Translations under genes and position numbers: made by a program
The notes under the pieces: model-generated
What the model saw: the letters and a program-made list of their open reading frames with translations, nothing else
The model's database searches: none
Told to the model about the DNA's origin: nothing
Shown here: piece by piece, positions 14,661-26,155 of the stretch
How positions within the stretch are numbered: the first letter of the stretch is position 1
Layout: every line of letters begins with the position of its first letter
Origin: Lentinus brumalis
Lineage: Eukaryota; Basidiomycota; Agaricomycetes; Polyporales; Polyporaceae
Reading direction: 5' to 3'
Length of the DNA: 64,000 nt
Assembly: GCA_001792895.1 (NCBI GenBank)
Contig: MARA01000031.1
Span: forward strand, 248,001-312,000

Positions 14661-17600
14661 ATGTTGAACTCAGTTTCGTTCGGGTCTACACCTCTTCCTC
14701 CTGCCTCTCGTCCCCACATTCCCCGCTCTCCTCGCTCGGTGTGCGCGCAAGACAGCACGCAGGACGCCCGCATGGTGCACCGGCCGTCCGACTCGCGGCT
14801 GCTCACCAACCTTCTGACCCATGAGAAGGACTACTCGAAGCAGCTCTCTATACTCCTCGACTACTCCCAGGCGGCACTCGCGTCGTTCTCGGCGTATGCG
14901 TCCGCATCTGCACCCCCGACTTCCCAGGTTATCATCGCCGTCGCTGGAGCCTTGTCCGGCGCAGATGACGCCCTGCGCAACTATGCAGCGGCCGTGGAGC
15001 GATGGCAGGAGCAGCTCAAGGCGTTGAAGACCATGGAGGACGACGTCGGCAACATCATACGCGATAGGGAGATTCTGTGCGTGCGGTCGTCCATTGGGCT
15101 GGTTCGACACTGACGTACTGCTCGGACAGAGTGACACGGCTCATCAAGGCGTCGAAGCAGCAGAAACCTACGCGGGACTCCGTGACCGGTTCCCCGTCGG
15201 GCTCGTCGCTGAGCATCCCCAAGCCCGAAGTGCAGCTCGGGCAGAAGATGTCGACCGCGCAGGCGGAGCTGCAGGCGTGCGAAGCGCACCTCGCAGCGAA
15301 GGAACAGGAGCTGAACGCGTTCCGCACGAACACGATCCGCTCTGGCCTGCAGGCGCGGTGCAAGGCGATGGTCGAGTGCGGCTGGGCGTGGGGCGAGATG
15401 GGCAAGGAGGGCATCAGGGCGCTGGAGACGTTGGATATGCCCAACGGACACGGTACGTCGCGCATATACCGTCCATTCTTGCGCTCTGCGTCGTGGTTGC
15501 ATCGGAGGACCCTTGGATGATCCCGTGTCAGCATTCTTGGTTATATTCTCACCACTGTCGGTTTACTAACGTGTGCGCTTCCTGCAGGGAGTCCTGTGAT
15601 GCACCCCTACATCCATAAGCCGCTGCCAGATTACGAGAAATCATCGTCTGACGTGTCGTCTATAGCGCCATCCCAGTCTGCCTCGCAAGTCGGGGTGGCC
15701 CCGCCCGGGGCCGTTACTCAGCCGTCATGGCGATCGACGTCTCCACTTCCTGTCGCGAGATCGCCGAAGCCGTATACTCTCCAAATCCCTCCAGCGCACT
15801 CAATCTACGAGTTTGCTCTGCCGAACGGGACGACGCAGCCCACCATCTTCGAGGAGACGGGCGGCAGCAGCGCGGAAGACGAGGAGGAAGAGAGGCCGGT
15901 GGTGGAGTACGAGAATCCTCGCTTCAGCAAGGGCAAGGGCACACCCAAGGGCAAGGAGGAGCCGAAGCCAGTCCCGGCTGTTGCTCCTTCTCGACATATC
16001 TCCTTCTCGCTGCGCGGTCCGAAGGGAACCGCGAGCGAAAGCAACATCCCTGCGTCGTCGTCGCTGCGCAGCGAGTCACCCTCGAAGAAACGCGGCGTGC
16101 TCGGCAGCCTCGCAGGCCTATTCCACATCGGTCACTCGCGCGGTGCGACGGAGGAACCTGCTAACGGCAGCCCGTCGAAGCAGGGTCGCTGGCAGACGCG
16201 TATCGATCGAAATCTCGCGTCAGCGCGACGCGGGAAAGGCGACGAGAGCTCGGACGATGAAGTATTGCGGACATATGCAGGGCCTTCCAGACCACGGCAG
16301 TTGAGCTCCCCAGGCGCGAATGGAGACACGAAGCTGAAAAAGAGGACGACAAAACGCAGCTCTGTTCAGGGCCACTCTGCCGCGCGTCTTGTGGCTGATA
16401 CGGAGAAGGGGTACGCGAGCGACACTGTCACCGAGTCGATGAGCAAGTCGCGCGCGAAGGCCAAGAGGCAGAACAGCGGGTCAAAGCGGTCGACGGTTGA
16501 CGGGTTTGGATCGATCAGGGTGCCTAACGGTTCTCCAGTGGCAGGTCCCGCTGGAACGGGGAGACTGAAAAAGAATCCCGCCGTGAACGCCGTACTCGCA
16601 TCTGAGGGCGAGACGTCTCTCTCGCGCAACTCGTCTCTCTCCAAGCAGTCGATGATCAGCACGGCAAGTGCCCCTCCTCGGATGAACCCAGCTGCCGCTG
16701 CAGCGCGACAGGGTGCAAAGTCAGCTCCACGTACGCGGACAGCGTCGCTCAGCGTGGAGTCGTCCATCCCGAAGGCGGGTCCGTTCCCCCGGCTTCGGGC
16801 CACAAACGCACCATGTCAACGTCTGCGACGGCCCCGCCCGCTCGATCGACGCTAACGAGCGGTGAGACGAGTCTGATGAGCATTGTCGAAGGTATCTCTC
16901 GCATGAACAAGCAGGCGATGGCGCAGCAGGACCCGAACCGCCTCCTCGTCGTACCTAAGGCCCTGGTCCGATCAATATCGCTCTCTCTGAGAGTCTCGGG
17001 GAGCTCCCTGTCATACGCGCCAGCCCGCCGCGCCCCGAAGGCCCTTTGCCTCGTAGTGTGTCTCCGGCTCGCAGGCCACCTAAGGACTCGAAGACGACTG
17101 GAAAGCAACCGGAAGAAACCAATTACCGGAACTCGCTGTTGCTGTCCGCGTCGGTGTCTGCACCGTCCTTGTCCATCCCTGCGGGTTCGAGCACCCCAGG
17201 TCCGAGTCAGTCGAAACCGCTGCCGACGCGACCAACTATGCCTCTCCGGTCTGCTATGCGCAATGCGAGCAGAACACCGTCTCCGAACCCTCTTGCGCAG
17301 CCGCTGGTGGAGGCCACTCGTGTCAGGAGCCCCTCCTCGAGCTCTAGCGGGAGCAAGGCGATGATGCCTGTCGCCCAGCCGGTTCCTATGCCTGCGGCCG
17401 TCCCTGTTCCTATCCCTGTCCCTGCCCCGATTGTAGCTGCAGCTGCGCTCACGGCGGAGCGTCCTCCTATGGCACGGCAGGAGAGCGATACCTCGTCGAT
17501 ATCTTCGTACGAGACGGGACACGAAGTCTTTGAGAGCGAAAGCGAGCCGGACACTCCCGTAGCAACACCCCTACCCACATCGTCACCTCTGCCACCACTT

Positions 17601-18000
17601 CCACCTGCTTCGAGCCCCTCGCCCCATTGACACAGTCACCCGAGCACGTCGATGGACACCTCCCGGACGGCAGCGAACTTTCGCATTCGACAAACTCGAC
17701 GATTATCACCGGACCTGCGAATGGGGACCAGCCTCCCCGCCGGCGGAAGAGCGTGCGGATGTCCCTCCCGCCCACGTTCTCTGCCACTCCACCGGCGATC
17801 GAGGACACGGACGAGGACGACGCGGGCAAGCATGCGCCGTGGTCGTCGCCCGGGGCGGGAGCATCGCTCCTAGCAGCTGGGGGACTCGCATCGAGGCGAA
17901 CGGGGCGCAGGATGTGTGGGAGGAGTCGAGCGACGAGGATGCCGAGTATAGCTCGGCGAAGAGGTTGTTGTCGCGGTTTTCGAGGAAGCACGAACGCTGA
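14661..18000 (+). CDS. BAR-like (Ivy1-type) membrane-binding protein, with four apparent 1-nt frameshifts
   Basis: Exons 14661-15076, 15130-15452 and 15588-18000. After a short variable N-terminus, residues about 45-270 are helical and heptad-rich (LLTHEKDYSKQL, REILVTRLIKASK, KMSTAQAELQACEAH, GLQARCKAMVECGW). They resemble the BAR/I-BAR-like domain of fungal Ivy1-type proteins, which bind acidic phospholipids at vacuole or endosome membranes; that placement is from family memory. The rest (about 780 residues) is Ser/Pro-rich and probably disordered, ending SSAKRLLSRFSRKHER. The frame changes near 16774-16782, 16956-16966, 17611-17627 and 17815-17875, each time as if one base were missing in or near a G/C run, with coherent sequence on both sides. 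About 1,050 residues if joined. The ATG at 14772 is an alternative start. An upstream exon beyond the transposon is also possible. Confidence 0.65.
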
Positions 18001-18338
18001 TCTTGAGTCTCTTTTTCCGTTCTTGTTGTCCACAGCCTATGTTTTGTCATCTCTGGTGTTATCCTGTCTTTTTCCCGCTATGGACTGTTCTTTCGCTGGA
18101 TGTTCTACTATGTCGCATGTACTGTACGTATTCTTATACTAGCGTATCCACTGTGTAATTCTATGGCTTTGTTTCGAGCCTTGTTCCTCCTTCGTGCCAC
18201 TAGGACGCGATCCTTACGTAATGAGCAGACCCCTTGGCGCCCGGGCGAGAGGAGAGCCACAAACGGTCCTGCGTTCTTTCTCTGCGAACCACACGCGTAC
18301 CCGTTCTCTCTTCTCACCTCGACGCGCAGACACACGAC
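18001..18338. other. Spacer upstream of SUMO
   Basis: 3' region of the Ivy1-like gene and 5' region of SUMO. No other feature is seen; no clear TATA box lies near the SUMO start. Confidence 0.5.
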
Positions 18339-19103
18339 ATGGCGGACCAGGAGCCAACACCGACCCAGGACGAGCAGCCAAAGATGGAGGAGGCCAACGC
18401 GCCCATCAACATTAAGGTACGTCAGACTTGCTTGCTTGCTGGTTTTCTTGCCGGTGGCGGGGGCGACTTTGCACGCGGGAGGGGGAGGACAGATGGGTAT
18501 GCCTGCGGATGGCCTTGCAGTGGACTGACGCGTGTTTCGTTTCGCAGGTGGTGACGCAGACTGGCGAGGAGGTGTTCTTCAAGATTAAGCGCAACACCAA
18601 GTTGAGCAAACTACAGGGGGCGTACGCGAACAAGGTCGGCAAGGATGTTGGCAGCATTCGGTGAGCCTTTGTTTTGCTGTGGTCTGTTCCCAGCGGGGAC
18701 TCTCTGTGTTTTCTCTGGCTCTCATTGGCATCCGCATGCGTCCTATCGAATCCGCGCGCGGTCGACTGGCGGGAGATCGCAGAGCTTCCCTCGGGAGAAG
18801 CACATTCGCCATTGTGCCCTTGTGACTTTGGCTGACCAGTCGCGGTTGCTCGCTCCAGGTTTTTGTACGACGGCCAAAGGATCACGGACGACGATACACC
18901 AGCATCACTGGAGATGGATGACAACGGTACGTCGGCCTCTTATCATCTGGCTCGCCATGGCACTTATGACCCATCTCCTCTCCAGACACGATCGATGTCA
19001 TGGTAGAACGTACGTATCCCGTCCACCGATCCCGCCTTTCACCACCCGGATGCTGACCCCTGTTCTTTTTCGTGTGTGCGCAGAGGTCGGAGGCTCGGCG
19101 TGA
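18339..19103 (+). CDS. SMT3: SUMO precursor (small ubiquitin-like modifier)
   Basis: Five exons (18339-18416, 18548-18660, 18859-18926, 18986-19009, 19084-19103) encode 100 residues. A flexible acidic N-terminus (MADQEPTPTQDEQPK) precedes the ubiquitin fold, with the SUMO landmarks VFFKIKRNTKLSKLQ, FLYDGQRI and MDDNDTIDVMVEQVGG. Two residues (SA) follow the Gly-Gly, so a Ulp-type protease must trim the precursor before it can be conjugated to lysines of target proteins by the E1/Ubc9 pathway. The last two coding exons are only 24 and 20 nt. A diverged copy with the same exon pattern follows at 19518. Confidence 0.95.
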
Positions 19104-19517
19104 AGCAAAGAAACGAAGATCTCCCGTCCAATTTGCTCTCTTCTGTGGCCAGACATCCGTTGTGTATTATTGCGCGCTCTCTCTTGTCTCCGTCATCGCT
19201 TGTCTTGTTGTCGTACGTGAAGTAATGTTCAATGTATCATTTTGCGGTTCATCATCCTCATATGCGTCGTGTGCCACTGCGAGCGGGCTACTTGCTGCAG
19301 CGGCTCGCGCGAGCAGCGGAGACAGCTAGACCTGTGTGTGTCTAATCAAGAAGCTCAGGGTCCAGTGCAGACATCGCAGGGTCGCGGTGCCCAACGGCCC
19401 CTGACACAGTGTGCACTCACGTCCGCATCAGTCTCCTTCTCCCCCACTGCCTCTGTAGTGCAGCAGCCATATACTCTCCGTCCAATGTCGTGCCACCCCA
19501 AACCACACACACACACA
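19104..19517. other. Spacer between the two SUMO genes, with a CA repeat
   Basis: No gene is seen. A short (CA)n run at 19504-19516 abuts the start codon of the second SUMO gene. Confidence 0.5.
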
Positions 19518-20071
19518 ATGTACGACACCTTCAAACGCGCGGGAATCAGAGAGGAGGACAAGCCTCGTGTCGCCGCTTCTGTCAAGATCACAGTACGTCG
19601 GGCTTGCCTTATCCTACATTCGCCCTGCTGACCAGAACGTTTTGACCGCTACGTAGGTGTGCGACCAGATGGGACGCGGCGTCATCTTCAGGGTAAAACG
19701 CGTGGCCCTCCTGAGCAAGCTGCAACACGCCTACGCTCGTACGGTCGGCCAGAACGTGGCTAGCCTCAAGTGAGTATGTTTGCTTTAGCGCGGTCGTCGC
19801 CCAGTGCTGATCGGATGTGTGATCGCGCAGGTTCTTGTACGACGGGCAGCGAATTCGTGATGGCGATACGCCGGAGGGTCTGCAGATGAGCGACGACGGT
19901 ACGCTTGCTGTTACTTCTGCGTCGAGACGTTTGCTAATAACTCACCTCTGATTACTCACCTGCACGGTGGAATCGGGACAGATGTCATCGATGTCGCGCT
20001 GGAACGTAAGCAGGGCTTTTCGCTGGACCGGTGGCGTTGCTGACGTTCTCATTGCAGATGTCGGCGGTTGA
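19518..20071 (+). CDS. Diverged SUMO paralogue ending at Gly-Gly
   Basis: Five exons (19518-19592, 19657-19769, 19831-19898, 19982-20005, 20058-20071) encode 97 residues. Exons 2, 3 and 4 have exactly the same lengths (113, 68, 24 nt) and phases as those of the SUMO gene just upstream, which proves a tandem duplication. The fold is kept (VIFRVKR, LLSKLQHAYA, FLYDGQRIRDGDTPEGLQM, DVIDVALEHVGG), but roughly half of the surface residues differ. The N-terminus is short and new (MYDTFKRAGIREED). The stop codon follows the Gly-Gly directly, so no C-terminal processing would be needed for conjugation. All splice sites are intact, so it looks functional. Whether it is conjugated or only binds SUMO partners cannot be read from sequence. 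Confidence 0.85.
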
Positions 20072-20524
20072 AGTGGCCTTGGAGAGCCCTTTACTGCGCG
20101 GTCCGTCGTGCGTATTTTCACACATTGTGGTCGTGATACAACGTGAATGATTTCGGGTAGTGATAGGTGGTATGTGGGGAATTATGAAGGCAATATACAA
20201 GTATTGTGAAGCAACATACCGCGGAGGACCGTTACAAAGCGAATTATGAATAGAGTAGGTCCGTTGAGCCTGCAGTCCGAGTCCGTCAACGTGCCATGCT
20301 CATGAGTACATATCATATCCAGGCGATCCGCGTCCCTGTGTTGTACAGACCTGCGTTGCGGACGAAATGAAGTGAGTACCACGATCCACCTGGTCTCCTG
20401 CGCACGGAGCTGTTCTGCGAGACTTCCGGCCAGCTGTGCTGAAGTCGGAAGTCTCAGGCTCGGTCGCATCGTGGCTCGCCGAGTGGCGCTCCATCGGATA
20501 GGGCGAAGTGGCCTTCACTTGAGA
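20072..20524. other. Convergent 3' spacer, nothing recognised
   Basis: It lies between the 3' ends of the second SUMO gene and the small secreted gene at 20525. No supported gene. Confidence 0.5.
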
Positions 20525-20844
20525 TCATGAGGTCGAGTTCGTGTTCGGGATGAAGATCCCGGCTGAGAATGGACCGGGCTCAGAGAAGGGGGAGATCGTG
20601 CCGATGGGCGCAGAACTGGCCGCGACGAGCCTCGTGCCAGCGATCGATGCGGAGGGCATGAGGGCTTGGGTGCTCGCTTGGGAGACGGTGCCGTCGTCTG
20701 GGGCGTAGCGGTCAGCCACGAGAGCTCTGCCTGCAGTCGATAGCCAGCGGCCTTGGTGAGCTGGGTCTCGAGGGACGATGTAAGTGACTGCTGCGTACCT
20801 CCGGCAACGCACAGGGCAGGGAGGGTTAAAGTGATGAGCTGCAT
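20525..20844 (-). CDS. Small secreted protein, unknown
   Basis: Exon 1 (20844-20799) encodes a signal peptide, MQLITLTLPALCVAG. The second exon runs from 20760, or from 20751 if the second of two in-frame acceptors is used, to the stop at 20525. The product is 93 or 90 residues. The mature part has no cysteine and is rich in Ala, Ser and Pro, ending FSAGIFIPNTNSTS. A TATATCC/GGATATAA-type box lies on the minus strand near 20948-20956, about 105 bp upstream, and supports a real promoter. No domain is recognised; small secreted protein is a description only. It lies between the SUMO genes and module B. Confidence 0.5.
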
Positions 20845-21367
20845 CGTCGTCCTCCGCTCGGAGTACGATGGCACGAGTGGCTACTAGAGGAAGCGGAGAC
20901 GAGGGGAGGAAGATGTACTGACCAACAGCACCAATCGCCCGCAGGAGGCTTATATCCGACCGGCCTGGGGCAGTGGCAAGGAGTAACCTTCGCATGCTGC
21001 GTGGCGCTAAGCCTACTGAAAGACTGCCCGGTTGAACGGCACCCGAAGCTGACCGCTGCCGGAACGTGGTACAAATGAATACATTGGCTGCGGTGCGTAT
21101 GTGCCACACGTTCTGACATGAACGCCGATTTTCTCAATAACGGGGACTGATACCCGTCGATCAGCGTCAAAGGATCAAGTAACTCCTTTCTCCGCAAACC
21201 TAACGACGCGCAACACCTGTGCGCTGCCAGTTATAATACGTCTGAAGTCCATCCGGATAATTTGAAAGCATTGCCCGCGTTGGAAGCAAGCCAAACTACA
21301 TTGTCACGAACATCGACTGTGCTGTCTACTACATCCACTGGTGCAACGTCCCTACTGACGCTTACCC
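20845..21367. other. Spacer between small secreted gene and module B
   Basis: Contains the likely promoter of the small secreted gene on the minus strand and the 3' flank of module B. Nothing else is recognised. Confidence 0.45.
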
Positions 21368-21926
21368 TCAGGCGGGCACAATGGTGGTCACAGTTGTCGT
21401 AATCGTTGTCGTAGGAGTGGGCGCAGTGCTAGTGGCCATACTGGTGATCGTGTTTGTAGCGGTCTCGGTGCGGACAACGGGACGTCCTGTGACGGTACTG
21501 GTAACAGTGGAAGAAGTCGTCGCACGCGCCGTCGTCGACCTGGTGAGCGTGGTCGTCACTGTGCTCGTCGACATCGCGATAATGGTCGAGGTAGACGTCA
21601 CGGTCGTGGTCACGGGCGCGGCCTGGCGCGCGGCGAGGGCGTGCGGGTGCTCATCGCCACGACGCTTCTTGGTGAGACCATCGTCAGCGGTGGCGGTCGT
21701 GTACTGCGTCAAGTAACGGGTACTCGTAACAGTAGCGAGAACGACGGTCGGGATGCAGCGACCGGTGGGGATAGATGGCTTCGATATATCAGGGCGGGTT
21801 GCAGGGGCTGCTGAGAACCGTCAGGACAAGGCAGAAGAATATCGGTTGTCCGCACTCACCAGCTCCCTGAACTCCCGCGCAAGCGGCAAGGACGACGGCG
21901 AAGACGGAAGTAAACTTGGCGTACAT
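21368..21926 (-). CDS. Type II secreted Thr-rich protein, module B
   Basis: Exons 21926-21860 and 21810-21368, with a 49-nt intron of the same length, phase and position as in the other two type II genes, give 169 residues. Signal peptide MYAKFTSVFAVVLAACAG. The pro-region keeps PTVVLATVTST and YLTQYTTATA. The dibasic site is KKRRGD, then the TV-rich tail ends TTVTTIVPA. The acceptor is a tandem CAGCAG, so two isoforms differing by one residue are possible. It is clearly more diverged from modules A and C than those are from each other. TATATAA on the minus strand at 22004-22010. Confidence 0.78.
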
Positions 21927-22630
21927 GACTGAACGTTGGGATGGGAAGGATGTACGGTCGTTGCGTATGATTTAGGGGAAGTCCCCCGCATGTCGGTGAG
22001 CTCTTATATATGACATCCTCCTTCGAGCTGACCAGGCTCCGCACGCCAATGCTGCACTCCGCAAGATTGCGACCTCTGCGTTCATAGACGGGCTCGCCCA
22101 GACGGCGGAAGAAAACCGCTACTCGATCGCTCCCGCCGCCGAATCTCCACTTTGCCAGGACAGGAGGCCTGTAATTCCAGGGTAGGACGAGGACGTCATA
22201 TTTTGAGGTTCAGTCATATTCTCATACTGGGGCGCAGGACGTTACATTCGGGCGGCCTGAGCTTCGACTCAACTCACACATGGTGCCTCGAACTGGTTGT
22301 TGCTGAGTACCAGGAGCACTCTCGACGCGATCTGGCTCAGAAGTGAACAGAACTAACATCCCTGCTGTTGGATGGGCGTCTCTCTCCCTCAGAGCCTCAA
22401 CCGATCGCCACCGCGGAAGCATCGCGGAGGCTGGGCCTCGAACTCTCTTGCGCGCGGAACTATCGTGTCATGGCTGTGGATAGAGTGGACCCCGTGTTTG
22501 ATTTTCATCGTCACAAAATCTGCGACGTCCCAAGAATCCACGGGTGTATAAGTATTAGCGTCGTCAGCCATTCTCTTGCCCACTTTCCCACTCAGACACC
22601 ACGTCTTCACACTAGCAACCCATTGACACT
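21927..22630. promoter_or_regulatory. Bidirectional promoter of module B
   Basis: A 704-bp region between divergent starts. It has a minus-strand TATATAA (22004-22010) for type II and TATAAGTA (22547-22554) for type I. Next to the type II TATA lies GAGCTGACC followed by CTCCGCACGC (22025-22050), the block also seen in modules A and C. The rest is not obviously alike, so this block is a candidate shared control element. Confidence 0.65.
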
Positions 22631-23132
22631 ATGAAGTTCGCTACCATCTTCGTCGCCGTGTTCGCCTTGACTGCTGGCGCAGCTGCCAACGGTGAGATCG
22701 TCATTTGCCACGTCCCTCGATATCGTTTGTGCTGACCGCCTCCTGATAGCTGTCCCCCTCGACGCTCGCGCGCCATGCAAGGTCACGAGCACGCACACGA
22801 TCACCAAGCCCGTGTTCAGCACCATCACCTCGACCGTGTCGGCCACCCCCAGTGTCGGTAGTGTCGTCAAGCGTCAGGCTGCGAGCACAGTCACCGTCAC
22901 CGAGTTCGTCACCTCCACGAGCACGGGCACGACCACTTCGACCGCTACGCGCACGACCACGACGACGGTCACGAGCACGACGACTGCAACCACCACGAGA
23001 CGTGTCACAACGACTCCGACGACGACGACCACAACTACTGCGAGGGCGGGGACGACGACGGTATTCACTTCCACTGTGACCCCGTCGACCTTTACGACCA
23101 CAAGTACGTTCACGTCGACGATCACCGATTGA
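22631..23132 (+). CDS. Type I secreted Thr-rich protein, module B
   Basis: Exons 22631-22691 and 22750-23132 (58-nt phase-1 intron; exon 1 is 61 nt as in modules A and C) give 147 residues. Signal peptide MKFATIFVAVFALTAGAAA. The pro-region has one Cys (APCKV), STITSTVSATPSVG and the dibasic VVKR-QAA. The tail is an extreme Thr run with alternating T/V and a second dibasic site (TRRVTT). Compared with the other type I genes the pattern is kept while many residues differ. It is divergently paired with 21368-21926. Confidence 0.78.
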
Positions 23133-24212
23133 GAAGTCGAGTTGTTAGAATCTTGCGCTACGGATTGGTGGGGATCGTCCCGGTATACATGTCAGGCCGC
23201 TGTGTATATGAACGAGAGATTGTGCCGGCGTGTCCTGTCGGCGAATGTTACCTTCTCCTTCAAGCGTTGTGTGGTCACTGGCAGATGTTCGCCGTTACGC
23301 GTAGCGGGCGACAGTGATAATATTGGCGATGGTTACTGTCGTTGTGCACAATTGCGAGCACGTATACTCAGGGTATAGGCGGAGTTCAACATCTGAGTGG
23401 GCAGAGCGACAGTTTGGAAATCAAACGAACGGGTCAGTGGCGATGGTAGGATTCGAGCGCCCTCCAAGAACTCCATTGCAAGAGAAGGATATCGTCGACG
23501 TCGTCACGGTCCTGGGGGGTATACACCGTTGCCAGACGTCCTTTGTGCCGCCAACGACACTCCGTCAGTGAATGGCACCCAGGTGCATGACTGAAGTAGC
23601 GCTCACCACATATCACGAACGCCTCGTTAAACTCAGCAAGGACTTTGCTTCAAGGTTATCGACGATCATTGTTGGAGGCCATACTGCACGACCCGGGGCG
23701 CTATTGGAAATCAACAGGACGCTTCGACAGCTGGTCAAGCACGTGTGCAGTGGCGGCTGCAAGGGCGTCCATAGAAGTGGCAGAGACGCATCGGTGGAAG
23801 CCGGTCTTCGACCCCGCGCAACATGAATTGGCGGCTGCACATTCGTGCTGTGATGAAGGTGTTCTGGAGGAGCCGAGAAAGCCAGCAGGCGTCCTCACCC
23901 GGCTGGGTTACGACCCGCGATCAGCGCGCGGCAAGACATGCCCACAGGTTCCTCGACGGTGTATCATGAAGTGCTCACTGCAGTCGTCCCTCTCGAATCG
24001 TACCGATTGCTGATGCGGAAGGGACAGACAAGTGGTCGCTCCTCCTTGCGGGGGTGGACTGCATGGTGACGATCACCACTATTTCCGCCGGTCATGGGGT
24101 GGAATCTCTTGTCCTAGGCGTCGACCGCTCCCCCAGGGCCCAAACAACCAGCCCAGCGGTCTTCGTCTGACGAGGGCCGAGACGGATGGCTCTCAGAGGT
24201 CTGTCAGACGCC
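23133..24212. other. Degenerate coding-like stretch, unidentified
   Basis: Short plus-strand open frames (23572-23826, 23645-24013 and around 24010-24170) carry protein-like segments such as SLLLAGVDCMVTITT split over different frames. They may be the relic of one gene, but I cannot name it and no start or splice pattern is preserved. Confidence 0.25.
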
Positions 24213-24850
24213 CTATATCGTGTAGGGAAACTCCTCGTCCAACTGTTCCTTGTTAAGCTTACGACCGTATTCGTTGATGAAGTCGGTCGCGTTGAAAGCT
24301 AGAAGGAACTGAGTGAGCACACGAGCTGATAGAAGAGCAAATAGCCACTTGCCATCGAGCGTGATAGGCTCTGTATATTCCAGGGAGTAGTCGTCGGAAT
24401 CCTCGTGAAGAAGGATGAGGGAAGGAGGGAGAGGCATTCATGCACGAGAGACCTGGGGGTTGGAAGAGGTTAGCGACGCAACGAAAGGGGTACGGTACCT
24501 TCGGGTAGGATGTAGACGATGATGTTCGAGCCTCAAAAGCTGCGGACCACCTCCTGGAACGTGGGCGTTACCGGCGGTCGCAGAGAATCACCGCTGGAAC
24601 CTGTGAGTCAAACGAGGATGAGGCAAGGTCGGCGGAGGGACGGTTAGCGGTACCGATGAAGTTGTCGCCCTCCGCGGGGTAGACGAGGCCGTCTTTGAGC
24701 TTAGAATCATAGCCAAACCGCTAAAGGGCTTTCTGTTGCTCGTAGTCGTGTAGGCGGACGTTTGTGCCAGACTGGACGCGTGCGAGGTCGACGGGGACGT
24801 GGTCGAATCTGCCCAGGAGCGGTCATGGCGAGGGGTCCTCTACGGCTGCA
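24213..24850 (-). pseudogene. Broken Tse2-like ADP-ribosyltransferase-fold gene
   Basis: The last part (24437-24213) is open, with an L-LHE-(S/T)D-YS pattern followed by EPITL, which I associate with the fungal Tse2-type ADP-ribosyltransferase family. Upstream on the same strand, blocks around 24480-24560 and 24620-24840 look like the earlier parts of that domain. They are separated by frame changes and carry an in-frame TAG near 24722. Bacterial Tse2 is a type VI secretion toxin; the role of fungal members is not established. As it stands the gene cannot make a full domain. The family assignment is from memory of motif order, not a search. Confidence 0.4.
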
Positions 24851-25580
24851 GCATATTGGCCTCGCAGAAAATGCAGCAGCGACCGCTACGCCTGACGCGA
24901 CGCGCAGAACGCGGGGAGAGAGCCCAACGTCGTGCTGGACGGTGTCGAAGACGATGACTCATGAAGGCGACTGAGTCGCGCGTCACTACACAACGCGCCG
25001 CGCGCGACTTGCGCGCCATCGCTTGCTTCTCGCCGCGACCCCCTCCAAATCTCAAACGCAGAACGGCAACATCTCCTCGAATTCTCCACGTATTCTCTCG
25101 ATATAATCATCTTCTTGCTCGTCTCTAGGTTCCGCAATTAGAACCCCACCGCTGCGACCGCTCCGTCAACTGCTCACTTGCACCTGTGTTGCGACGGACA
25201 GGGACAACGTCAAAGATCCCGCCGCCATTTTCTTCACTGGTGGATACTGTAGAGGGCCTGTGCATACATGTGCACTGGGCCTGTGCCAATGGATAGCGAT
25301 GTCCCTTCGAACCCACCGCGAAGATCCGGCGACCAGTGAACAAATAGGTAGGGAATACAGACGTTTCGAATCCCACGTACAAGAGTAGGTGAATGAGTAT
25401 GAACAACGGTGGGCACCCTCATGGCGACGGTCGAGGAAGAGAATATTTGCGGTGTGTATGTGATACATGTTCAGGTTCAACTGATGTGGATTTACAACGC
25501 CATGTTGGCTTCACTCTTTCTCAGATTGCGCGTGATTCATCACTCGATTTTGCAACGATATCAAGAAGCGCAAGTGTTCA
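24851..25580. other. Intergenic, nothing recognised
   Basis: Gene-free spacer between the Tse2-like relic and module C. Open frames on either strand are short and without domains. Confidence 0.45.
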
Positions 25581-25605
25581 ACTACATCCATTCCATTGCT
25601 AATAC

Positions 25606-26155
25606 TCAAGGCCCGTAGGGGACAATGGTGTAAGTGTACACAGTAGTTGTCGGGGTGGGAGTGGGCGCCGTGCTCGTCACCATACTGGTGATCATGCTAG
25701 TAACCGTCTCAGTACGGCCAGCGGGCTGACCTGTGACAGTGCTGGTGACGGTGACTATACCCGACCCACGCGCCGTTGACGTGTTCATGAGGGTGGTCGT
25801 CACTGTACTTGTCGACGTTGCAATGGTCTTCGTCGAGGTAGACGTCACGGTCGACGTCACGGGCGGGGCCTGGCGAGCGGCGAGGGCGTGCGGGTGATTG
25901 TCGCCACGAGCCCTCTTGGTGACCACAGGATCAGCGGTGGCGGTCGCGTACTGCGTCACGTAGTGAGTGCTCGTGGCAGTAGCGAGAACGACAGTCGTGG
26001 CGCAACGAGTTGACGCGGTAGAGCGTGTCGCAGGGGAAGCTAAAGAACGTCAGCATATGATCGCAAAATGCGTATCGTTTGCACTCACCAATCACCTGCG
26101 CTGCCCCGCATGCCGCGAGAACGACGGCGAAGACAGAAGAAAACTTGGCGTACAT
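25606..26155 (-). CDS. Type II secreted Thr-rich protein, module C
   Basis: Exons 26155-26089 and 26039-25606 with a 49-nt intron encode 166 residues. It differs from the module A copy at about six positions, including G21V in or near the signal peptide and five changes in the KR-to-tail region (for example F to S and GI for AA). Signal peptide, TKRARG site and the TYTIVPYGP end are unchanged. Both copies keep open frames and splice sites, so both are probably expressed. TATATAA on the minus strand at 26240-26246. Confidence 0.8.
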
